A stretch of DNA of 64,000 nt from an uncultured Methanoregula sp. (lineage in GTDB: Archaea > Halobacteriota > Methanomicrobia > Methanomicrobiales > Methanospirillaceae), in the NCBI RefSeq assembly GCF_963662735.1, contig NZ_OY759744.1, forward strand, positions 1 to 64,000, written 5' to 3'. Both the position numbers and the translations under genes were made by a program. Every line of letters starts with the position of its first letter. Position 1 is the first letter of the stretch. This document shows, piece by piece, positions 27,415 through 36,881 of the stretch. The notes beneath the pieces were generated by a model, which searched no databases, was not told the origin of the DNA, and saw only the letters and a program-made list of their open reading frames with translations.

Positions 27415-28584
27415 TCACTTGGCAGCGCTTACGATTTTTATGATGTCCCCGTTTTTGAGTTCATGGGTTTCCTTGATCCGCATCTTGGTGCGGGCGTCGA
27501 TCGCGTACAGGAATCCCTTGCCGATCTCCGTGTGCACCTGGTAGGCAAGATCGTGGGGCGTGGAACCTCTCCGCATCAGGAAGGCATCCGGCAGCACATC
27601 GCCCTGCTTGTTGCAGTAATGGTTCTCGTCCTCGACCGGGTAAACGACAATCATGTCAAGGAGTTCGAAGACCGCCCGGTTGATGGCCTGCTGGACACCG
27701 GTACCTTTGCACTCTTTCATAACGCCCGCGATCTTTGCAAGGCCGGCTTTCTGGGGAGCGGAGAGCGATGCTTCATTGGCAATTTTGAACTGCTCATCGC
27801 CCGGCAGGTACTGGATCACATGGGCAGCCACGGCATTGCGCAGCGCCAGCTCGGATGCGGCGCTCGCAAACGCCACGTTCTGCGCTGCAAGTTTCGTCCG
27901 GAGGGCTTCGGGAGCTTCATCGAACTTGTTCCCCACAACCAGCATGGGTTTTGAGATCTTCACGATCTCCTCACAGAGCGGGATGAGATCTTCACTCGTT
28001 GCATGGACGAGATCGAGCTTGAGTTTGAGTTCCAGGTCCCGGATATCATCGGTCGTGATACCAAGGCCCGTGAAAGCCTCGGCAATACCCTGCTGGATTG
28101 CAGCGCCCTTGCCCTGCGACTGGCGGCTGATCCGGGTCCAGTGCTTGTCAAGGATCCCGTGGACCCACATAGTCATCTCGTACAGGAGGAAACTGACATC
28201 CTCTTCCGGGTTATGGTTGCCGACACCTACGGGGTTTCCTTCGCTGTCGGTCCCGCCGCTCGCATCGATGATATGCAGTATGGCGTTTGCCTGCCGGAGG
28301 TTGTCGAGGAACTGGTTGCCGAGGCCCTTGCCCTTGTGGGCGTCAGGAACGAGACCGGCAACATCGATGAGGTTGACGGCAACGAAACGGCTTCCGTCCG
28401 TGCAGTGCGTGCACTTGACCGGGAGACTGGCACAGGCGCACGGTGTCCGGACATAGGCGACCCCGAAATTGGGGTTGATGGTGGTAAACGGATAATTGGC
28501 GATCTCGGCATTGGCCATGGTCGCTGCCTTGAAAAAGGTCGATTTTCCGCAGTTGGGTTTTCCTGCAAGGGCAAGGGTGATCAT
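27415..28584 (-). CDS. YchF/Obg-type GTP-binding protein with TGS domain
   Basis: The ATG at 28584 gives MITLALAGKPNCGKSTFFKA with the P-loop at the very start and GAGG upstream; an in-frame extension to 28659 is not needed. The 389-residue protein has G1 GKPNCGKST, switch YPFTTINPNFG, G3 DVAGLVPDAHKGKGLGNQFLD near 80-100 and VGNKFDEAP as G4 near 215. A C-terminal TGS domain (residues about 310-389) closes it. A Cys-rich insert (CACASLPVKCTHC) near residue 50 is typical of the archaeal forms. The family binds ATP or GTP and associates with ribosomes. The precise role in archaea is not settled. Confidence 0.9.
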   Translation of the reverse strand: MITLALAGKPNCGKSTFFKAATMANAEIANYPFTTINPNFGVAYVRTPCACASLPVKCTHCTDGSRFVAVNLIDVAGLVPDAHKGKGLGNQFLDNLRQANAILHIIDASGGTDSEGNPVGVGNHNPEEDVSFLLYEMTMWVHGILDKHWTRISRQSQGKGAAIQQGIAEAFTGLGITTDDIRDLELKLKLDLVHATSEDLIPLCEEIVKISKPMLVVGNKFDEAPEALRTKLAAQNVAFASAASELALRNAVAAHVIQYLPGDEQFKIANEASLSAPQKAGLAKIAGVMKECKGTGVQQAINRAVFELLDMIVVYPVEDENHYCNKQGDVLPDAFLMRRGSTPHDLAYQVHTEIGKGFLYAIDARTKMRIKETHELKNGDIIKIVSAAK

Positions 28585-28681
28585 ACGGGTGGTCCTCAGG
28601 TTTTTGATAATGGAAGCCGGAACAATAGAAGCCGGACAGAATCTGACAAAGTTTTTCATCCCGGCTTATTAAAAGGTACTT

Positions 28682-29272
28682 ATGACGTTCGTTGCGAAAA
28701 AGAGCTATTATTTCGATAAACCGGGAAAGGAGAACAGCGCCGATGCGGCCCGGTTCTCCCTTGAGCGGGCACGGGAACTGGGAATAAAGACAATTGTCGT
28801 TGCCAGTACATCCGGTGAAACTGCTGAAGTGTTCCATGCCGCGCTGAAAGGCTCCGGCCTCCGGCTTGTTGTCGTAACGCATGTTGTCGGGTTCACCAAA
28901 CCGGGCGTCTGGGAGTTTTCGCAGGAGATTGCAGGCAGGCTGCGGGCAGAGGGAGTAACGATCGTCACCGGCACCCACGCCCTCTCCGGCCTTGAGCGCG
29001 CACTCTCGCGGTCGCCCAAGGTTGGCGGCGGGTCCCGCACCGAGGCGATAGCCGAAGCCCTCCGGCGGGTTGTTGCCGTAGGCCTCAAAGTTGCGGTAGA
29101 ATGCGTACTCATCGCAGCGGACACCGGGGCAGTTGGCGGTGACGAGGAAATTATCGCAGTCGGAGGAACGGCAACCGGTGCAGACACGGTCTGCGTTATC
29201 CGCCCGGCACATACAGCCAATTTCTTTGACCTCCAGGTACGCGAGATCGTAGCCATGCCGAGGGTCCGGTAA
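28682..29272 (+). CDS. Pyruvate-kinase alpha/beta-domain protein
   Basis: The 196-residue protein matches the stand-alone pyruvate kinase C-terminal (PK_C-like) domain: GKENSADAARFSLERARELGIKTIVVASTSGETAEVFHAAL at the start is characteristic, followed by LRLVVVTHVVGFTKPGVWEF and VVAVGLKVAVECVLIAADTGAV. It lacks the TIM barrel of pyruvate kinase, so it is not a kinase. It may bind a small phosphorylated effector. Such proteins are widespread in archaea without a known role. It is divergent from the YchF-type gene and two bases ahead of a membrane-protein gene, probably in one operon. Confidence 0.85.
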   Translation: MTFVAKKSYYFDKPGKENSADAARFSLERARELGIKTIVVASTSGETAEVFHAALKGSGLRLVVVTHVVGFTKPGVWEFSQEIAGRLRAEGVTIVTGTHALSGLERALSRSPKVGGGSRTEAIAEALRRVVAVGLKVAVECVLIAADTGAVGGDEEIIAVGGTATGADTVCVIRPAHTANFFDLQVREIVAMPRVR

Positions 29273-29274
29273 CA

Positions 29275-30123
29275 ATGGCAGCTGCAGAATTCAAAGAAGC
29301 TCTTAACCTTCTCGGCAGGTCGCCGGTACTCTGGATTCCCGGCCTGGTTGCCGGGGCATGTGCCGCGCTCATCTGGCTCCTTCTCATGCTTTCCGGCACG
29401 TTTTTTGCGAGCAGGCTGCTTGTCATTGCAGGACTTATCGTCATGCTGTTCGTTACCGGGATGCTCGCTTCGATAAAAGAGACGCCAGCCGGCCCCGGCC
29501 CCATGCTCCGCGGGGGATTCCGGTATTATTTCCGGGTGCTCCTGCCCATGCTGGTCATACTGTTTGGGATCCTGCTCGTCTTCTTCCTCCTTGTGGCCAC
29601 CCTCGGCCTCATCGGGATGGCAGCAAACCCCGGGCTGATTGGCAGCATCACGTTCGGCGTCATGATCCCGGTCATGATCTTCACCTTCTTCTTCGATACC
29701 GCTGCGGTCTTTGAAGACCGGCCGGTCTTCAGCTCAATCCGGCGGAGCATAGAGCTGGTATCATTCCATTTCACCGAAGTGATCGCCTTTTTTGTGATCA
29801 GCGCAATAGCAGCCTTTTGCATCCTCTTTCCCCTCATGATGATCTGGGAGGCATTCATGTACAACCAGATCGAACCCCTCTCCTATTATACGGAAGCCCA
29901 GATCCAGGCCATCACGCCCGACCAGCTGATTGCCCTGTTAGGTAAGGACAGCCTGGGAATTACCGCCGTAGTCCTCTTTATTGCCGGTTTCCTGCTCGTT
30001 CCGGTCCTGTACAGCTACAAGGCCTGCCTTTTCAGGAAACTTGCAGCCACCCCCGGTACAACCACGATCGAGCAGCAGGTTGTCGGGGAATACGACAGCA
30101 AGGGCCGCTGGTACAAGTACTAA
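29275..30123 (+). CDS. Multi-pass membrane protein of unknown function
   Basis: The 282-residue protein has about six hydrophobic segments: residues 17-45, 48-62, 85-115, 120-142, 165-190 and 228-250. Between them are loops with charged helices (DRPVFSSIRRSIELVSFHFTEV) resembling the YciC/DUF975-like family of membrane proteins. The C-terminus is cytoplasmic and polar (GEYDSKGRWYKY). It starts two bases after the pyruvate-kinase-like gene. A T-run at 30144-30149 follows the stop. I would not assign a function. Confidence 0.72.
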   Translation: MAAAEFKEALNLLGRSPVLWIPGLVAGACAALIWLLLMLSGTFFASRLLVIAGLIVMLFVTGMLASIKETPAGPGPMLRGGFRYYFRVLLPMLVILFGILLVFFLLVATLGLIGMAANPGLIGSITFGVMIPVMIFTFFFDTAAVFEDRPVFSSIRRSIELVSFHFTEVIAFFVISAIAAFCILFPLMMIWEAFMYNQIEPLSYYTEAQIQAITPDQLIALLGKDSLGITAVVLFIAGFLLVPVLYSYKACLFRKLAATPGTTTIEQQVVGEYDSKGRWYKY

Positions 30124-30143
30124 CCGGGTAACCAGTCCCATTC

Positions 30144-30149
30144 TTTTTT
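30144..30149 (+). terminator. T-run after membrane-protein gene
   Basis: A six-T run 21 bases after the stop at 30123 is a likely archaeal terminator. The rest of the gap to 30322 shows nothing I can support. Confidence 0.35.
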
Positions 30150-30322
30150 ATTCCTGTATTCCACGAACCAGACAAAATACGGTAGCGGAGCTCACGCTCA
30201 AATTACAGCAAGACCGTACAGCAAGGCTGCCTGGAATGTGAAAACAGAATCCTGCAACATTGGCTGAACTACGAGAAGATTCGCAAAATTACAAGAAGAC
30301 AAGAAGAACTACGGGGTTCGTT

Positions 30323-31546
30323 TCAGAACTTCACGAGCAGGAACACGGCCACCGCGAACAGGCCACCGCCAATGGTTGCAAGCAGGTTTGTCCCGGCATT
30401 TCCCAGGAATCCCTTGTTCTCGAGCGTTGCCCCGACAACGCTGTCAATGTTGGTGCCAACGAACCCGGCAATCGTGCAGACAACGAGCATCCACGGAGTG
30501 ATTACCCCAAGGAGGAGGGCTGCAAGGGAAACTAGGAAACCACCGAGCAGTGCAACACTCTCACCAACCAGCGTTACCCCTCCGTTCGTGCCGATGGGGA
30601 CCCGCTTCAGGGTCGTGATCATGAACGGCACGCCACCCGTAACGCCAATCTCGCTGGCAAGCGTATCTGCTGCCGCCGTTGCAACGCACCCTACGTACAT
30701 GACGGCAAAGACCGGCTGCTGGAAGACGCCAAAGAGAACCGCTGCTGCTGCGGCAACAATCCCGTTTGCAAACACATTCTTGTATCCCCGCGCACCGCTC
30801 TGGCCCTGCTCGACGCCGATCCGTTTCTTGTACTCAAACTTGTATTTCGTTGCAACGGAACCGAGGATAAAGAACACGAGCATGATCAAAAACCACTGCG
30901 TGCCTTCGGGATAGGCAAAGACAAGCAGGATAATGCCTACAAGAGCGGCAGAGAACAGTCCCGAGAGGTCGGCGGTTTTTGACCGGAACGCAAAATAACC
31001 GAACGTGAACCCGACAATGACCGCAGCCACCACCATCTGGAGGTTTGCCTGGTAATTGAGTTCCTGGATCAGCCACATGGCCATTGCAATGCCCACGCCT
31101 TCGATCATCAGCGAGTCCTCGTACTTGAGCAGGATCACCTTGAGGAGCACGGCCGCAATGATACCGAAGATGATGGTGAGGAGTGCGCTCTCCTTGAGAT
31201 AGGCCATGACAAGCACCCCCGCCCATGCGGTGGAAATGACATAATAAAAATAGGTATTGAGATCGTCAGCCCCGCGCTGGAATACCAGCTCGCCCAGGGC
31301 AAGCATCGCGAGCGTTGTTGCCACGACAAAGAACGGGAGGAGACCGATCCCGTAGAGAGTTGCAAGGATACAGAACGTATAGCTGAGATATTTTGTATTG
31401 AAGAAACGCCAGAGGAGAAGCGAGAAGAGGATGATACCGAGCGCCATCAGCCACGGGGGCTGGACATAGGGACCAAGGAGGATCGTGCCGCCCACCAGTG
31501 CCGATGCGTACCCGAGTCCCCGTTGTCGCTGCATTATTTTAGTCAT
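30323..31546 (-). CDS. DUF92 family integral membrane protein (VTE6-like)
   Basis: The 407-residue protein is almost entirely hydrophobic, with 10 or more transmembrane segments. The C-terminal half is the DUF92 core, including [29 protein letters not shown] and [19 protein letters not shown], the most conserved stretch of the family. The family includes plant VTE6 phytyl-phosphate kinase and archaeal proteins suspected to act on polyprenyl phosphates. The N-terminal half adds extra membrane spans. It stands alone, divergent from valS. A role in isoprenoid phosphate recycling is a family-based inference. Confidence 0.85.
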   Translation of the reverse strand: MTKIMQRQRGLGYASALVGGTILLGPYVQPPWLMALGIILFSLLLWRFFNTKYLSYTFCILATLYGIGLLPFFVVATTLAMLALGELVFQRGADDLNTYFYYVISTAWAGVLVMAYLKESALLTIIFGIIAAVLLKVILLKYEDSLMIEGVGIAMAMWLIQELNYQANLQMVVAAVIVGFTFGYFAFRSKTADLSGLFSAALVGIILLVFAYPEGTQWFLIMLVFFILGSVATKYKFEYKKRIGVEQGQSGARGYKNVFANGIVAAAAAVLFGVFQQPVFAVMYVGCVATAAADTLASEIGVTGGVPFMITTLKRVPIGTNGGVTLVGESVALLGGFLVSLAALLLGVITPWMLVVCTIAGFVGTNIDSVVGATLENKGFLGNAGTNLLATIGGGLFAVAVFLLVKF

Positions 31547-31644
31547 TTGTTTTCAAGCAAAAAGAGTTTTATTGTGCAGATGCGGTCCTGCAGCAGAGAA
31601 CCATCCCCGTAACATCCGGCAGTTCCGGAACCGGGATACGATCA

Positions 31645-31654
31645 CTATATTTTA
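31645..31654 (+). promoter_or_regulatory. TATA box of valS
   Basis: CTATATTTTA is centred 28 bases before the valS ATG at 31678, and no Shine-Dalgarno sequence lies between. The spacing predicts a leaderless valS mRNA. Confidence 0.5.
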
Positions 31655-31677
31655 TTTCACAACCAACCTTCTCCCGA

Positions 31678-34269
31678 ATGGTGCCATCTGATCAACTGCC
31701 GAAGAATTATGACTTCGCTGAAGTGGAAGAGCGCTGGAGAGGAACCTGGCGCGATGAGGATCACTATTTTGACAAGAATTCGAAAAAGCCGCAGTTCGTG
31801 ATCGATACGCCCCCGCCCTATCCGACGGGTAACTTCCATATCGGCAACGCGCTGAACTGGTGCTATATCGACTTCTTTGCCCGCTACAAGCGGATGAAAG
31901 GCTTCAACGTGATGTTCCCGCAGGGGTGGGACTGCCACGGGCTCCCGACCGAAGTCAAGGTAGAGGAACTCAACCACATCACGAAGAACGATGTATCCCG
32001 GGAAGAGTTCCGGAAGATGTGCCGCGACCTCACCATCAAGAACATCGAGGCCATGCGCATTACCCTGCGGAAGATGGCATTCTCGACCGACTGGAGTAAC
32101 GAGTACATCACGATGATGCCGCAGTATTACAGCAAGACCCAGCTGTCATTCCTGCGAATGCAGAAGTCGGGCTACATTTACCAGAGTGAGCACCCGGTCA
32201 ATTACTGCACCCGGTGCGAGACGGCAATTGCGTTTGCGGAAGTCTCGTACGAGGACCGCGAGACAACGCTCAACTATTTCGATTTCGATGGCGTGGAGAT
32301 CGCAACCACCCGGCCCGAACTCCTCGCGGCCTGCGTGGCAGTAGCCGTGCACCCGGCTGACGAGCGGTACCACAAGCTGAAAGCAAAGTCCATGAAGGTC
32401 CCGCTCTTCGGCCACGATGTCCCGGTCGTGCAGGACGAGGCAGTTGACCCGGCATTCGGCTCCGGCGCGGTGATGATCTGTACCTTTGGTGACAAGCAGG
32501 ATGTCCACTGGTGGAAACAGCACAATCTCGCACTCCGGAAAGCCATTGACCGCAAGGGACGGATGACCGACATTGCCGGCAAATACAAGGGACTCAATAC
32601 CAGTGAATGCCGGGCCGCAATCCTTGCCGACATGAAAGATGCAAACATCCTGAAGCGGCAGGAGAAACTTGCCCAGCGCGTTGGCACCTGCTGGCGCTGC
32701 AAGACCCCCATTGAAATCTTATCCGAGCGGCAGTGGTTTGTCAAGATCAAGCCTGAAGAGATCCAGAAGGCTGCGCACCAGATCGAGTGGTATCCCGAGC
32801 ACATGCTCCGCCGGATGGAGAACTGGGTGGAGCAGATGGAATGGGACTGGTGCATCTCACGGCAGCGCATTTTCGCGACCCCGATCCCCGTCTGGTTCTG
32901 TACAAAATGCGGCGAGATGGCATTCCCCGATGAGAAGGATCTCCCGGTTGACCCGACGCTGGTCAAGCCCAATCACCCGTGCCCCAAGTGCGGTAACACG
33001 ACCTTCACCGGGGAGGAAGACGTGCTCGACACCTGGATGGATTCCTCCATCTCCGTGCTCAACGTGACCGGCTGGAACGGCAGCGGCATGCCCCCGTTCT
33101 TCCCGGCCCAGATCCGGCCGCAGGGCCACGACATCATCCGGACATGGGCGTTCTATACCATCCTGCGTTCGGTTGCCCTCACGGGCTCGAAACCCTGGAA
33201 CGAGATCCTGGTCAACGGCATGGTGCTGGGCGAGGACGGCTTCAAGATGAGCAAGAGCCGGGGCAACATCATCGTGCCCGAGGAGATCCTGGTCAAGTAC
33301 GGCGCCGATGCCCTCCGGCAGTGGGGTGCCATGGGTGCCGCCACCGGTTCCGATATCATGTTCAACTGGAACGACGTGGTTGCTGCGTCCCGGTTCCAGA
33401 CCAAGATGTGGAATATCACCAAGTTCGCCCTGATACAGCTCGGGAAAGGCGGGTTCGACGAGAACGAACCGGTCACGGCGCTTGCCGACCGCTGGCTCCT
33501 GGTCCGGCTCTCGGACACGGCCGGGCAGGTCACGGAGGCTATGGAGGACTACCAGTTCGATGTCGCGCTCAAGGCAATCCGCGAGTTCGCGTGGGATGTC
33601 CTTGCCGACAACTACATCGAGCTGGTCAAGGGCCGGCTCTACAAAGAGGACAATTCCCGGAGAAGCGCCTGCCTCGTGCTCCACACCGCGTTCGACGCTC
33701 TCTGCCGGATGCTCGCCCCGTTCACGCCCTACTTTGCCGAGGAATGCTACTCGTACCTGAAAGGCGAAAGCGTCCACAAACAGCCATGGGTCTCGTTCAC
33801 CTACGATGACGAAGCAGCCCGAAGGGAAGGCAACCTGCTCGTTCAGGTTGTTGCCGAAGTCCGGAAGTACAAGCACGATACCGGCCTGGCCCTCAACGCC
33901 CCGCTCGGCAAAGTGACCATCTATGCCCCGCACACCGTCAATGACGAAGGGGATACCGGCCGCACGCTCAATGCCGATGTCCACTGGCGGACCGACGCGG
34001 CTCATCTCGACCGCGTGATCACGGATATCGATTTCAACCGCTCGGTTGTCGGCAAGACCTTCAAGAAGGAGGGGCAGGCATTCATGGACGCGGTGAAGGC
34101 ACTCTCTCCCGAGCAGCTCGCCAACCCGCCAAAGACCATCCTGCTTAATGGCGTCGAGACTGCCATGCCCGAGAATGTCTTCACGCCCAAATATTCCTAC
34201 ATGGAAGAAGGGGCGAAGGTGGATGTTCTCACGGTTGGCGATGTCATCGTGACAATTGCGAAGGCGTAA
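31678..34269 (+). CDS. valS: Valyl-tRNA synthetase, archaeal type
   Basis: The 863-residue class I synthetase carries [22 protein letters not shown] (HIGH motif, about residues 46-67), the editing domain with [19 protein letters not shown], Cys pairs for a zinc knuckle (CTKCGEM...CPKCGNT), [12 protein letters not shown] and the KMSKS loop [10 protein letters not shown] near 525. An anticodon domain and a short C-terminal extension follow. It charges tRNA-Val and edits Thr-tRNA-Val. The last 54 residues (from [11 protein letters not shown], codons starting at 34105) are repeated at 35110-35277, with mostly synonymous differences. Confidence 0.97.
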   Translation: MVPSDQLPKNYDFAEVEERWRGTWRDEDHYFDKNSKKPQFVIDTPPPYPTGNFHIGNALNWCYIDFFARYKRMKGFNVMFPQGWDCHGLPTEVKVEELNHITKNDVSREEFRKMCRDLTIKNIEAMRITLRKMAFSTDWSNEYITMMPQYYSKTQLSFLRMQKSGYIYQSEHPVNYCTRCETAIAFAEVSYEDRETTLNYFDFDGVEIATTRPELLAACVAVAVHPADERYHKLKAKSMKVPLFGHDVPVVQDEAVDPAFGSGAVMICTFGDKQDVHWWKQHNLALRKAIDRKGRMTDIAGKYKGLNTSECRAAILADMKDANILKRQEKLAQRVGTCWRCKTPIEILSERQWFVKIKPEEIQKAAHQIEWYPEHMLRRMENWVEQMEWDWCISRQRIFATPIPVWFCTKCGEMAFPDEKDLPVDPTLVKPNHPCPKCGNTTFTGEEDVLDTWMDSSISVLNVTGWNGSGMPPFFPAQIRPQGHDIIRTWAFYTILRSVALTGSKPWNEILVNGMVLGEDGFKMSKSRGNIIVPEEILVKYGADALRQWGAMGAATGSDIMFNWNDVVAASRFQTKMWNITKFALIQLGKGGFDENEPVTALADRWLLVRLSDTAGQVTEAMEDYQFDVALKAIREFAWDVLADNYIELVKGRLYKEDNSRRSACLVLHTAFDALCRMLAPFTPYFAEECYSYLKGESVHKQPWVSFTYDDEAARREGNLLVQVVAEVRKYKHDTGLALNAPLGKVTIYAPHTVNDEGDTGRTLNADVHWRTDAAHLDRVITDIDFNRSVVGKTFKKEGQAFMDAVKALSPEQLANPPKTILLNGVETAMPENVFTPKYSYMEEGAKVDVLTVGDVIVTIAKA

Positions 34270-34280
34270 ATTAATCCCTG

Positions 34281-34292
34281 TTTTTCTTTTTT
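34281..34292 (+). terminator. T-rich terminator after valS
   Basis: TTTTTCTTTTTT begins 12 bases after the valS stop. It lies between valS and the toxin-antitoxin promoter and fits an archaeal poly-T terminator. Confidence 0.45.
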
Positions 34293-34470
34293 CCATCATT
34301 GAATAGGTTCAATCATCATTCCATAGTGAGGGCTTCCCGGTTCAGGGACCCTGTCGGGCAGATCGCCAACGGGCCGGTCGTGTGAGAGAGGGACGGATGC
34401 CAGCGTGCGAATGATGAGTGTATTTCTCAGGAGATCGAATCTCAGATTATTTTCACACCAAGGTACCATA

Positions 34471-34480
34471 GTATAAAAAG
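34471..34480 (+). promoter_or_regulatory. TATA box of the toxin-antitoxin pair
   Basis: GTATAAAAAG lies about 50-60 bases before the ATG at 34531, leaving a short leader. A ribosome site, GGAGATGGGGG, directly precedes that ATG. The rest of the gap 34293-34470 shows nothing recognisable. Confidence 0.5.
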
Positions 34481-34530
34481 GTAAACATCCGGTTTAAAGA
34501 TAAGAAGAACGTGGAACCGGGAGATGGGGG

Positions 34531-34842
34531 ATGAACAGCAAAGAAAAAATCACAAGTCTGATCGAGTCCGGGGAGATCCTCATCTCTCATCACGCCCGGG
34601 TCAGAATGTTCGAACGAAACGTTTCAACCGACGACCTGATCACGGTTATCTCATCAGGAGAAATCATAGAAGAATATCCTGAAGACGAGCCGTGCCCGTC
34701 CGTTCTTATCATGGGTTTGATCGATGCAGTTGCGTACCACACCGTAATCGCAGTGTGCACCGATCATATCCGGGTCATCACAGTTTATATCCCGGAAGAA
34801 GACAAATGGATTGAGTACCGTAGAAGGAGGAATGAACCATGA
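34531..34842 (+). CDS. DUF4258 toxin-like protein
   Basis: The 103-residue protein is a DUF4258 member: ILISHHARVRMFERNVSTDDL at residues 16-36 is the family signature (a His-x-x-x-Arg-Met/x-x-Arg helix), followed by GEIIEEYPEDEPCPSVLIMG and IRVITVYIPEEDKWIEYRRR. DUF4258 proteins resemble RelE/HigB-like mRNA interferases and are usually encoded beside an antitoxin. Here the next gene, overlapping by ATGA, is a YgiT-type zinc-finger protein. The pair lies between the two copies of the valS 3' end. RNase activity is inferred from the family, not shown. Confidence 0.85.
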   Translation: MNSKEKITSLIESGEILISHHARVRMFERNVSTDDLITVISSGEIIEEYPEDEPCPSVLIMGLIDAVAYHTVIAVCTDHIRVITVYIPEEDKWIEYRRRRNEP

Positions 34843-35081
34843 TTCCGGATCATTGCAGTTTCTGCAAAGGTAAACTCCGCGAAGGAAAGACGGAGTTTCT
34901 GGCGCACGCTGGCGGGGAAGTCATTGTTATCAAAGATGTACCAGCCTATGTCTGTGAGCAATGCGGAGAAGCTTATTACACTGCCGCGATCTCCCGGAAA
35001 ATTGATGGAGTTATGCGTGATGCCCACCAGAAAAAACTGTGCATGCGCCCGCTTCCTGCCGGGGAAGTTTCACTCAATTGA
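34839..35081 (+). CDS. YgiT/MqsA-type zinc-finger antitoxin-like protein
   Basis: The 80-residue protein has the YgiT/MqsA N-terminal zinc finger: CSFCKGKLREGKTEF at residues 6-20, then VPAYVCEQCGEAYYT near 34-48, giving two CxxC pairs. The C-terminal segment is short (AAISRKIDGVMRDAHQ) and has no helix-turn-helix, so it is the minimal form. It probably neutralises the DUF4258 partner by direct binding. It starts in an ATGA overlap with the toxin gene. Only 28 bases separate its stop from the duplicated valS end. Confidence 0.85.
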   Translation: MIPDHCSFCKGKLREGKTEFLAHAGGEVIVIKDVPAYVCEQCGEAYYTAAISRKIDGVMRDAHQKKLCMRPLPAGEVSLN

Positions 35082-35109
35082 TACTTTTTTTTATTTCCGG
35101 TTGGGGGTC

Positions 35110-35277
35110 TCGCCCGAAAAGCTCGCCAACCCGCCAAAGACCATCATGCTCAATGGCGTCGAGACTGCCATGCCCGAGAATGTCTTCACGCCCAAATATT
35201 CCTACATGGAAGAGGGCGCAAAAGTAGATGTTCTGACCGTTGGCGATGTCATCGAGACGATTGCGAAGAAGGAATAA
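35110..35277 (+). pseudogene. Duplicated 3' end of valS (55 codons and stop)
   Basis: The sequence codes for the ValRS C-terminus again, starting at [20 protein letters not shown] and ending IETIAKKE before a stop. Against the intact valS end (34105-34269) it has about 15 base differences in 165, most of them synonymous, so both copies evolved as functional ends before being brought together. No start codon or upstream ValRS sequence is attached, so it is not a gene. It marks a recombination or insertion event that placed the toxin-antitoxin pair behind valS. Confidence 0.9.
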
Positions 35278-35485
35278 ATTTTTCACTCTCTTTCTGGAAC
35301 TGCTTTCTCGCCAAGCCATCCAAAATCCGGCAAGATGAAAAAGAGATCGATTTTGAGGGAGTTCGATTTTCTTCTCGTCACCCATTGGATTAATGTAATT
35401 CACTTGTTCTCCCCCTCAACGACAATATCAAATGTTTCCGTGAAGTGTTGTATAGGGCAAGATACGGTTGTGATAAAATTAAGAT

Positions 35486-35508
35486 AAAAAAACGGAGTAT
35501 AAAAAAAG
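35486..35508 (-). terminator. T-runs downstream of AT-rich membrane-protein gene
   Basis: On the minus strand two seven-T runs (complement of 35486-35492 and 35501-35507) lie 50-70 bases past the stop of the gene at 35557-36432. They form a likely archaeal terminator. Confidence 0.45.
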
Positions 35509-35556
35509 TTAGCCTACGATTCTGAGTTACATTCAGCAACGGCGCAAATGATTTCG

Positions 35557-36432
35557 TTAAGAATTCCCGTTCCGGCGGTTTTTATTACCTAACTTAACCT
35601 TAATAAGGGAGATCATTTTAGATGGTATTTTGTAGACAGTTGGGATAAATTCGCGGTTGAGATTATAGAAGGGTTTGTTTCTTTCCTCACACACCCATTG
35701 TACCCGAATTATTGGGAACTCTGTTAAAAGAATAACTTCGATTATTATCGTTAAAATTGCTAATGAGATAATGAACAAAATTAAAGATTCGATGACCATA
35801 TCTCCAGTCAAACTTGTTGAAAAAAGGGAGGTCATTGTATTCGAAAAAAAGGACAAATCTCTGGCAATAACAGACGTTGCTATTGTGGCAGTAATAAAAA
35901 AGAGAGAGATTATTAGAGTCATACAAATGTAAGATGAAAAAAGCGAATGGACTCTCTCCTTAAAGATTTCCGCCATTTTTTCAGTATCTTTATTCACAGG
36001 GGATTTTGATCTAATTTTTAAAAAACTATGTAGTTTGCTATAAGTTGGGTTCATCAACCATCTCATTAAAAATAAAAAAATTAATGCAATCGTAGGGGTA
36101 AGAAGAGCTAAACTTGTATTTTGATTTTTAATTTGATCTAACGACGATGTTGATATAATTTGGATAAACTTGAGACTGATATAAATCGACAAGAAAACAA
36201 ATGGAGTTAAACACAAATAATACCAGAATACTTTGATAATTTTATGAAAAAAAGGTTCCCCGCTATCACAATTTCTTGTTTTGGGCTCGTGATAAATAGC
36301 AAGTTTTGAAATTTTATCATATATAAATACAATAAATGGACCAAGATATGCTACAGAAACAAAGACTACTATACACTCTAAAATTATCCACGGGGCTAAT
36401 GAACCCAGATCAACCGACATACTATCAATCAT
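35557..36432 (-). CDS. AT-rich membrane protein of unknown function
   Basis: The 291-residue protein has about five hydrophobic segments: residues 14-36, 72-95, 108-125, 166-192 and 212-238. Charged loops lie between them and a basic C-terminal tail (MISLIKVKLGNKNRRNGNS) follows. There is no signal peptide and no recognisable domain. The gene is strikingly AT-rich compared with valS and guaB, uses A/T-ending codons, and lies directly after the duplicated valS end, so it probably arrived by transfer. The start may also be the second ATG four codons in. Confidence 0.65.
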   Translation of the reverse strand: MIDSMSVDLGSLAPWIILECIVVFVSVAYLGPFIVFIYDKISKLAIYHEPKTRNCDSGEPFFHKIIKVFWYYLCLTPFVFLSIYISLKFIQIISTSSLDQIKNQNTSLALLTPTIALIFLFLMRWLMNPTYSKLHSFLKIRSKSPVNKDTEKMAEIFKERVHSLFSSYICMTLIISLFFITATIATSVIARDLSFFSNTMTSLFSTSLTGDMVIESLILFIISLAILTIIIEVILLTEFPIIRVQWVCEERNKPFYNLNREFIPTVYKIPSKMISLIKVKLGNKNRRNGNS

Positions 36433-36714
36433 AATGATTACTTTATTTAATTTGAAAATCTATCGCAATTTCTCGGAGTCTCACTTATTCTCTACTACGA
36501 TTTTGGAAATTATTCCGAGCGATCCTAAAAAAATGTGACATCGTGTGGCACACCTCTCAAATTTTGACAGATTATGCTGACGGAGCCTCCCTTACGCCAA
36601 CTACATGAGCCCCTTTGAGCAAGTATCCAACGATGGTGAATAGTCACAAAATTCTCTCATTAAGTTAACAGAATTATTGCGTGAATGCTGATTTACAATC
36701 TACCTTATGCGATA

Positions 36715-36763
36715 CCTGCCGCCGCCCCCGACGGGGCGCCCCCGCGGCGGATCAATTACCGGA
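36715..36763 (-). repeat. GC-rich palindromic element, copy B (inverse to copy A)
   Basis: The reverse complement of this stretch matches copy A at 24515-24563 over nearly its whole length, including the flanking CCGGTAATTGA segment, with only a few differences. Together with copy C it brackets a small gene. Confidence 0.75.
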
Positions 36764-36790
36764 GAAATCCCCATGCAGGTAATCTGCCCA

Positions 36791-36834
36791 GCCGCGACCC
36801 GACGAGGCGTCGCGGCGACCCCCATCAGGGGGTG
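36791..36834. repeat. Two adjacent hairpins
   Basis: GCCGCGAC at 36791-36798 pairs with GTCGCGGC at 36809-36816, and ACCCCC at 36819 pairs with GGGGGT just after an ATCA loop. They may form a terminator-like structure for transcripts from either side, but no T-run follows. Confidence 0.4.
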
Positions 36835-36881
36835 GGAGGATTTGTAATTTGACAGGGATTACAAAAAAGATTCTTCGGAAA

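Larger units (their letters stand above)
36433..36881. other. Intergenic block with GC-rich palindromes
   Basis: About 450 bases lack a supported gene. The left part is AT-rich and featureless. At 36715-36763 there is a GC-rich palindromic element. Two more hairpins follow: GCCGCGAC/GTCGCGGC at 36791-36816 and ACCCCC/GGGGGT at 36819-36834. These lie at the 3' side of the zinc-ribbon membrane-protein gene. Confidence 0.6.

Noticed and set aside
32857..34299. Minus-strand frame of 480 codons opposite valS
   Set aside because: It is an antisense shadow of the synthetase gene with no domain. valS itself has all its class I motifs.
34270..35109. Simple target-site duplication from a recent transposon
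   Set aside because: The two valS ends differ at about 9 percent of bases, mostly silently, and no transposase is present. A recent duplication would be identical.
35497..35509. Plus-strand TATA box (AGTATAAAAAAAG) with a hidden RNA gene
   Set aside because: No gene or structure follows on the plus strand. Read on the minus strand it is the T-rich terminator of the membrane-protein gene.
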